DNA from: QGON01 sp963691905
Lineage (GTDB): Bacteria; Pseudomonadota; Gammaproteobacteria; Chromatiales; Chromatiaceae
Length of the DNA stretch: 64,000 bases
NCBI GenBank assembly: GCA_963691905.1
Contig: OY829894.1
Span: 186,001-250,000 of the forward strand
Reading direction: 5' to 3'
Below are positions 59,580 through 64,000 of this stretch, piece after piece (within the stretch, counting starts at the first letter, position 1; each line of letters opens with the position of its first letter). A model generated the notes under the pieces. It had not been told where the DNA came from. It saw nothing but the letters and a program-made list of their open reading frames with translations, and ran no database searches. The translations under genes were made by a program, and so were the position numbers.

Positions 59580-60803
59580 ATGGAAAATAACCTCAGAAAC
59601 TACCTGACAGTCACCGGCGGCTATTGGGCCTTTACCATCACCGACGGTGCCATCCGCATGCTGGTGGTGCTCTACTTCCACATGCTGGGCTACTCGCCCT
59701 TCGAAGTGGCGATGCTGTTTCTCTTCTATGAGTTCTTCGGCATTGTCACCAACCTCGTGGGGGGGTGGTTGGGAGCACGCATCGGCCTCAATCTCACCAT
59801 GCATATCGGTATGGGGATGCAGGTGGTGGCACTGCTGGCGCTTACTGTGCCGGATGCCTGGCTCTCCGTGCCCTTCGTGATGGCAGCCCAGGCGTTGTCG
59901 GGCATCGCAAAAGACCTGAACAAGATGTCGGCCAAGGCCAGTGTAAAAACCTTAAGCGGTGCTGGCGGCGAGTCGAAGCTGTTCAAGTATGTCGCCGTGC
60001 TGACCGGCTCCAAGAACGCCCTCAAGGGGGCTGGGTTCTTTATTGGTGCGGCCCTGCTGGAGTGGATCGGTTTTCGGGCAGCGCTGGCGGTGCTGGCGGG
60101 TATGTTGCTGATAGTGCTGGTGGTGACAGCCGTATTATTGCCCTCGGGTGTGGGCAAGATGAAATCCAAACCCAAGTTCACCCAGGTTTTCTCCAAGGTT
60201 CCGGCGATCAACTGGCTGTCGGCGGCCCGCTTCTTCCTGTTCGGTTCCCGTGATGTCTGGTTTGTGGTGGGCCTGCCGGTGTTCCTCTATGAAACGCTGC
60301 ATTGGGAGTTCTCCTGGGTGGGCGGTTTCCTTGCGCTGTGGGTGATTGGCTACGGTTTTGTGCAGGCCGCCGCACCAAGACTTGTACGGCAGACTCATCA
60401 TGGTCAGGGACCAGGTGGCAGTACTGCACGCAACACTGCCTTTCTGCTTGTGTTTATCCCCGCCGGCATAGCTCTGGCGTTGGGACAGGGCTGGGATTCG
60501 CAAGTGGTACTGATCCTTGGTCTGATCCTGTTCGGCATCGTCTTTGCCATAAATTCAGCTGTGCACTCGTATTTGATCCTTGCCTATTCCGATTTCGACA
60601 AGGTTTCGATGAACGTCGGTTTCTACTACATGGCGAATGCTGGTGGTCGTCTTGTGGGTACGATGCTCTCCGGTTGGGCCTACCAGACGCAGGGGCTGGT
60701 GGGGTGTCTCTGGTGGTCGGCCGGGTTCGTGCTGCTGGCTGCCCTCCTTTCGTTGCGTCTTCCTGATGTACCCCATGAGAAGGAAGAAGCTGTAGATGTT
60801 TGA
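59580..60803 (+). CDS. arsJ: ArsJ organoarsenical efflux transporter
   Basis: This 407-residue MFS protein has 12 hydrophobic helices and the ArsJ signature N-terminus (NYLTVTGGYWAFTITDGAIRM), then FEVAMLFLFYEFFGIVTNLVGG and a LNKMSAKASVKTL loop. It exports 1-arseno-3-phosphoglycerate made by the adjacent GAPDH, conferring arsenate resistance. Its stop overlaps the next start by 8 nt (the permease ATG at 60796). Confidence 0.95.
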   Translation: MENNLRNYLTVTGGYWAFTITDGAIRMLVVLYFHMLGYSPFEVAMLFLFYEFFGIVTNLVGGWLGARIGLNLTMHIGMGMQVVALLALTVPDAWLSVPFVMAAQALSGIAKDLNKMSAKASVKTLSGAGGESKLFKYVAVLTGSKNALKGAGFFIGAALLEWIGFRAALAVLAGMLLIVLVVTAVLLPSGVGKMKSKPKFTQVFSKVPAINWLSAARFFLFGSRDVWFVVGLPVFLYETLHWEFSWVGGFLALWVIGYGFVQAAAPRLVRQTHHGQGPGGSTARNTAFLLVFIPAGIALALGQGWDSQVVLILGLILFGIVFAINSAVHSYLILAYSDFDKVSMNVGFYYMANAGGRLVGTMLSGWAYQTQGLVGCLWWSAGFVLLAALLSLRLPDVPHEKEEAVDV

Positions 60804-61749
60804 GATCCTGGCAAACATGCTGATCTATCAAGGCATGGGCCTCGATCCGCAATCATCCGCAGGCGCTGCGCTGCACTTCTTCGTCATGGACTTGGCCAAG
60901 ATATTTGCACTTCTGGTTATTGTCATCTATCTCATGGGACTGCTGCGGGCACTGTTGTCTCCGGAGCGGGTTCGCAGATTCGTACGTGGCCGCCCGGATT
61001 GGCAGGCGCGGGGATTCGCAGTCTCCCTCGGAGCGGTGACGCCATTCTGTTCCTGCTCTTCGGTACCGCTGTTCATCGGTTTTGTGGAGGCAGGAATACC
61101 CCTGGGGGTTACCTTCTCTTTTCTTATCGCCAGCCCGATGATTAACGAAGTTGCCGCAGTAATCCTGGTTGGCATCCTCGGTTGGAAACTGGCGGCGCTC
61201 TATGTAACGGCGGGGTTGCTGGTTGCCTGGTTCGGCGGTTTGGCGATGCAGGCATTCAAGCCGGAACGTTGGGTCGAGGATTATGTATGGAAGATCCACA
61301 TGGGAGAGGCTGACCTACCCGAGCCGGACAGATCTTTCGCAGGCCGGCATCGCTATGCGGTAGCGGAGGTGAAGGAGATTGTCGGGCGAATCTGGAAGTG
61401 GGTGGTACTGGGCATAGGTGTGGGCGCCTTGTTCCACGGGTTTGTGCCTGAACAGTGGGTTGGTGAATATCTCGGAGGCGATGCCTGGTACTCGGTACCG
61501 GCGGCCGTTGTGTTGGGCATCCCCCTCTACTCAAATGCCACCGGGGTGATTCCGGTGGCCGAGGCGATGCTCATAAAAGGGGTTGCCGTAGGCACTACGC
61601 TGGCCCTGATGATGAGTGTGGCGGCACTATCGCTGCCTGAGATGCTGATTTTGCGCAAGGTCATCAAGTGGCAGGCGCTGGCCCTGTTTGCCGGAGTATT
61701 GGCCGTGGCATTCACTCTGGTTGGCTGGGGCTTCAATTTCCTCGCCTGA
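60796..61749 (+). CDS. ArsP/SO_0444-type permease
   Basis: This 317-residue permease has about eight TM helices and the family motif TPFCSCSSVPLFIGFVEAGIP, then SFLIASPMINEVAAVILV and LGIPLYSNATGVIPVAEAML. Such permeases export trivalent organoarsenicals (ArsP) or Cu/Zn (SO_0444); location in the ars operon favours the first. The gene starts within the 3' end of arsJ. A charged loop (about 160-190) lies between halves. Confidence 0.9.
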   Translation: MFEILANMLIYQGMGLDPQSSAGAALHFFVMDLAKIFALLVIVIYLMGLLRALLSPERVRRFVRGRPDWQARGFAVSLGAVTPFCSCSSVPLFIGFVEAGIPLGVTFSFLIASPMINEVAAVILVGILGWKLAALYVTAGLLVAWFGGLAMQAFKPERWVEDYVWKIHMGEADLPEPDRSFAGRHRYAVAEVKEIVGRIWKWVVLGIGVGALFHGFVPEQWVGEYLGGDAWYSVPAAVVLGIPLYSNATGVIPVAEAMLIKGVAVGTTLALMMSVAALSLPEMLILRKVIKWQALALFAGVLAVAFTLVGWGFNFLA

Positions 61750-62295
61750 TTATTGCGATTTCTTCACCTGTTTTCTATTGGTGGTTCTATCGGACTCACA
61801 GATAGATCCCCCGTTCTCTATGCGTGGGTGATCCAACGGTTTCCCAAGCATTCTCCCAAGCAATGCTTTGGATTTTGCGGCAATAGAGACCTTGGAAAGC
61901 CGCCGCTCACGTAACAGAAGACTCTGCATCAGGAATCTATCCTGATAGAGGGTGTTGGCGGCAGAAGGGCTGAAAGGGGTGTTCAACGAAATCCGGGCAA
62001 TGTGTCCCAGATTGATGCCCCGGCCATCGTCGAGCAGGATCAGGTGTGGGGCGATCCCTTTTGTGGGGTCAGGTCGTGGGAAATCGACCACACTCAGCAG
62101 TTCAAAGGCAGTATCCGAAAGGCGGATGCCCATGTTGATATCACCGGGTTTGAGTTCGACGAGATAGACTTTTTTGCCTATTGCGTTCTTCAATGCCTCG
62201 ACCTGTTGTGTATAGGCAGGGGAGGGCCAAAGTCGGTCTTGTGCCTCATCCGTCCCGGAAGTGGCTTTGGTGATTTCGCAATGCTGATCTTTCAT
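61750..62295 (-). CDS. Uncharacterised soluble protein
   Basis: This 181-residue protein has no signal peptide, TM helix or recognised domain. Visible segments are KKVYLVELKPGDINMGIRLSD, APHLILLDDGRGINLGHIARISL and a basic C-terminus rich in K/R (RTTNRKQVKKSQ). It converges with the arsenic operon, its stop abutting that of the permease gene. Function is unknown. Confidence 0.65.
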   Translation of the reverse strand: MKDQHCEITKATSGTDEAQDRLWPSPAYTQQVEALKNAIGKKVYLVELKPGDINMGIRLSDTAFELLSVVDFPRPDPTKGIAPHLILLDDGRGINLGHIARISLNTPFSPSAANTLYQDRFLMQSLLLRERRLSKVSIAAKSKALLGRMLGKPLDHPRIENGGSICESDRTTNRKQVKKSQ

Positions 62296-62356
62296 CTCTT
62301 TGGGTTTGATTCTCCGTCGTTTAAATATCCCGTCCGCAAGCGGTGGGGTGGTCTAT

Positions 62357-62722
62357 TCATTCGCAATCATCAGATGCTGATAACGGATCTTCCGCAAACG
62401 CCTTTGGCATGATCTCGATCCTGATTGAAATGTCGGTTTCTTTTACTGCCACGCCTCTGCTCCAGACAGTGGCATACTCGTTTTTGAAAGCGCCAATGTT
62501 GAAAATACCTGGTTTGACGGAAAAACGGAATGCACCTTTCCAGTTGGTATCTACACTGTCCAGGACGACATTGTTGCTCGCATCTGTCAGCATTATCTCT
62601 ACATCGGCAACAGTTTCTTCATCATCCATCACCACACCGGACAGGGTAAATCCCAGAACAGGACACTGCCAAAACAGTAACAAAAGCAGAATAAAAGGTG
62701 TTCGGTGGGGCAGGGTGGACAT
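62357..62722 (-). CDS. Exported carboxypeptidase-regulatory-like protein
   Basis: This 121-residue protein has a signal peptide (FILLLLLFWQCPVLG) and a single beta-sandwich of the carboxypeptidase-regulatory-like type (TLSGVVMDDEETVADVEIMLTD, then GAFRFSVKPGIFNIGAFKNEY). GGAGGAG precedes its ATG, 5 nt after the stop of the pentaheme cytochrome gene, so both belong to one operon. It may bind the cytochrome or a substrate; this is inference. Confidence 0.75.
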   Translation of the reverse strand: MSTLPHRTPFILLLLLFWQCPVLGFTLSGVVMDDEETVADVEIMLTDASNNVVLDSVDTNWKGAFRFSVKPGIFNIGAFKNEYATVWSRGVAVKETDISIRIEIMPKAFAEDPLSASDDCE

Positions 62723-62727
62723 GGCTG

Positions 62728-63627
62728 TTACTCCTCCAGGTTGTCCGCCAGTGACTTGCGCCGACTGGACTGCAGAATTCTATCGCGAATTCGGATCAGG
62801 TCACCATCCAGTGCCGGTTGACCATGCCACCATTGATAATCCGGGGATTGGTGACCTATGCCAAGAAGGACGTTGTGACGATGGTGGTTCAGACTTTTCC
62901 GCAGTTTCGACAAGGCACCTGCCTGATCGTCGACGGCAGAGGCGATCAATGACTCGCCCTCCTTCAGCTTGAGGTCGGCGATCTCAAGCTGACGCTTTCC
63001 ATTGGCGAACTGCTCACGAATGTAGCGGGGGCTGTGACAACCGGCGCAGATCCATTGCCGTGTTTCAGGGCCGCGATCAGGCGCCATGGTATTACCATGG
63101 TCACCGTTATGGAGGTGACAGTAACTGCAGCCGGGAGTCCGATAATTACCGCGCTGCAGCGGTTGCCGCCAATCCTGTCTTGCCTCTTCGATGCGTGTGA
63201 TGATGCCGTGTTTGGACGTAGAGTAACTGTGGCTTGCGGAGCCTTCGTGGCATCCGGTACAGCTTTGGTCTTTTCTCGCCTTTATGGCTGACTCCTTGTG
63301 ACTATCACCGTGACAGCTGCCGCAACCGACACCGGAAGCGGCAGAGTGAGAACCTTCGCGCCATTGCCTGATCAGGCTTGGATCCCGTTCTGTGTGACAG
63401 GTGATGCACTCAGTCTCGGTGAATGGGCCGGGCGGCAGAGATTCATCGGCCAGGGCGGGAAGTGTTGCCAGGAAGAGCATGCACAGGATGTAGGATGTAG
63501 TGACGACTGCATGGATGCAGGAGGTAGAGCAACGTATGGAGCAGTTGCCGAGGTACGAACCGCATCTGTCGCGAACGATGCGGTTCGCAAGCTCACCACA
63601 TCCTACATCTGAGACTGCCTTGTGCAT
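62728..63627 (-). CDS. Pentaheme c-type cytochrome; signal region interrupted by a repeat element
   Basis: The 299-residue frame has five heme motifs: CITCH, CGSCH, CTGCH, CSYCH and CAGCH, spread over about 150 residues, typical of periplasmic multiheme cytochromes. ATG 63627 overlaps the upstream stop as TGATG, and the frame begins MHKAVS. The next 41 codons lie entirely in a 123-bp element (63487-63609), after which ILCMLFLATLPALA reads as a signal peptide. An ATG at 63480 would give too short a signal. Export may therefore be impaired. It shares an operon with the gene upstream and the exported protein downstream. Confidence 0.75.
   Translation of the reverse strand: MHKAVSDVGCGELANRIVRDRCGSYLGNCSIRCSTSCIHAVVTTSYILCMLFLATLPALADESLPPGPFTETECITCHTERDPSLIRQWREGSHSAASGVGCGSCHGDSHKESAIKARKDQSCTGCHEGSASHSYSTSKHGIITRIEEARQDWRQPLQRGNYRTPGCSYCHLHNGDHGNTMAPDRGPETRQWICAGCHSPRYIREQFANGKRQLEIADLKLKEGESLIASAVDDQAGALSKLRKSLNHHRHNVLLGIGHQSPDYQWWHGQPALDGDLIRIRDRILQSSRRKSLADNLEE
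63487..63609. repeat. 123-bp element with 17-bp terminal inverted repeats
   Basis: GATGTAGGATGTAGTGA at 63487-63503 and 63593-63609 (inverse, 16 of 17 matching) bound the element, whose length is 41 codons. A 31-bp internal part recurs in inverse orientation at 57338-57368. It is a non-coding repeat or miniature mobile element, here read in frame as part of a cytochrome gene. Confidence 0.85.
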
Positions 63628-64000
63628 CAATTGTGCTCCCGGTTGTAGTCGGTGTAGGCACCCTTCATCCAGAGATCCCCCGATGGTTTGGTTGTGATCT
63701 CTGCTTCTTTCTCCGCTTGGGAGAGTTCACGCAACTCGTTGGCCTGGGTCTCGATGCGATCCAGTGACGCCCTCATTTTTCGGTGTCCGGCCGCAACGCC
63801 AGCCGGGTTGCCGTGGGCGGCAGATTTATACGCCCCCAGGTTGTCGAAATACCACATCTCGAAGTAGTCACGCTCGATGGCGGAGACGTTGTAGAAGACC
63901 GATGCCTGGCCCTCGAAGAAACCGATACGCTCTCTGGGCCAGAGAGTGTCCAGCCAGTCCATAGGGTAGGGTGGCCGTTCACCGGCAGCAGGTTGAAGCA
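63627..64000 (-). CDS. C-terminal part of a multiheme (HAO-like) cytochrome, cut by window edge
   Basis: The frame stays open from the stop at 63627 to the right edge of the window; the internal Met at 63962 is not a convincing start. Visible sequence (ERIGFFEGQASVFYNVSAIERD, then FEMWYFDNLGAYKSAAHGNP) resembles the C-terminal segment of octaheme hydroxylamine-oxidoreductase-like cytochromes. No heme motif is left in the visible part. It is followed directly by the pentaheme cytochrome gene (TGATG overlap). The family call is moderate. Confidence 0.55.
   Translation of the reverse strand, partial: LQPAAGERPPYPMDWLDTLWPRERIGFFEGQASVFYNVSAIERDYFEMWYFDNLGAYKSAAHGNPAGVAAGHRKMRASLDRIETQANELRELSQAEKEAEITTKPSGDLWMKGAYTDYNREHN

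Noticed and set aside
1..64000. tRNA or rRNA genes
   Set aside because: No cloverleaf arms with T-loop consensus and no conserved rRNA stretches were noticed on reading; a dedicated scan was not possible.

Overview
The window is a single bacterial chromosome segment of about 64 kb, dense with protein genes. No rRNA, tRNA, CRISPR array or intact transposase was seen. Many c-type cytochromes, a YeeE-type sulfur transporter, bacteriohemerythrin with HD-GYP signalling, ribonuclease D, CopA/CopB and CusCBA-type systems, and ArsJ suggest a metal-tolerant, probably sulfur-oxidising or respiratory gammaproteobacterium (a Chromatiales/Sedimenticola-like assignment is inference). Palindromic REP-type repeats are scattered through it.

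Region 1 (1-13.6 kb) is general and redox metabolism: an FMN-binding glutamate-synthase-like protein, an MGH1-like glycoside hydrolase, an AhpD-like protein divergent from its TetR regulator across a clean operator, a diheme cytochrome, a very long coiled-coil SPOR protein, and a MerA-like membrane flavoprotein divergent from DUF3047 and TVP38/TMEM64 genes.

Region 2 (13.6-18.8 kb, minus strand) holds a YeeE/YedE transporter, an uncharacterised protein, a pentaheme cytochrome, an ECF sigma factor with a zinc-finger anti-sigma-like partner, and an unusual monoheme cytochrome flanked by 18 NPC hexapeptide repeats.

Region 3 (18.8-29.8 kb) is signalling. A copy of the 5' end of rnd at 18.86 kb and the intact rnd at 24.5 kb form direct repeats around an AT-rich stretch with two small genes and a CHASE-PAS kinase/sigma-54 regulator pair. 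After rnd come bacteriohemerythrin, a soluble PAS-PAS-kinase-Hpt protein and a REC-HD-GYP regulator, preceded by a remnant of another kinase. Region 4 (29.8-34.3 kb) is an unrecognised gene in an operon with a SWIM-SNF2 helicase whose start region carries a perfect 40-bp tandem duplication.

Region 5 (34.4-61.7 kb) is a metal-resistance island. It contains a Met/His-rich sensor kinase and OmpR-type regulator, a Spy-like protein, CopA/CopB, a cytochrome lipoprotein, DUF411, DUF4399 and DUF302 proteins, a MerR regulator with a textbook operator, a Cu(I) P-type ATPase, a CusCBA-type efflux system, a DsbA-like protein, a propeller-cytochrome fusion, a MerT-like/MerP-like/outer-membrane-barrel trio, and an arsenic operon (ArsR, glutaredoxin-like, GAPDH, DUF2703, ArsJ, permease). 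A palindromic repeat family is interspersed here; one 70-bp copy lies in frame inside the Cu ATPase gene. Region 6 (61.7-64 kb) holds an unknown protein, a carboxypeptidase-regulatory-like protein and multiheme cytochrome genes running off the right edge; a 123-bp element with terminal inverted repeats sits in frame in one cytochrome's signal-peptide region.
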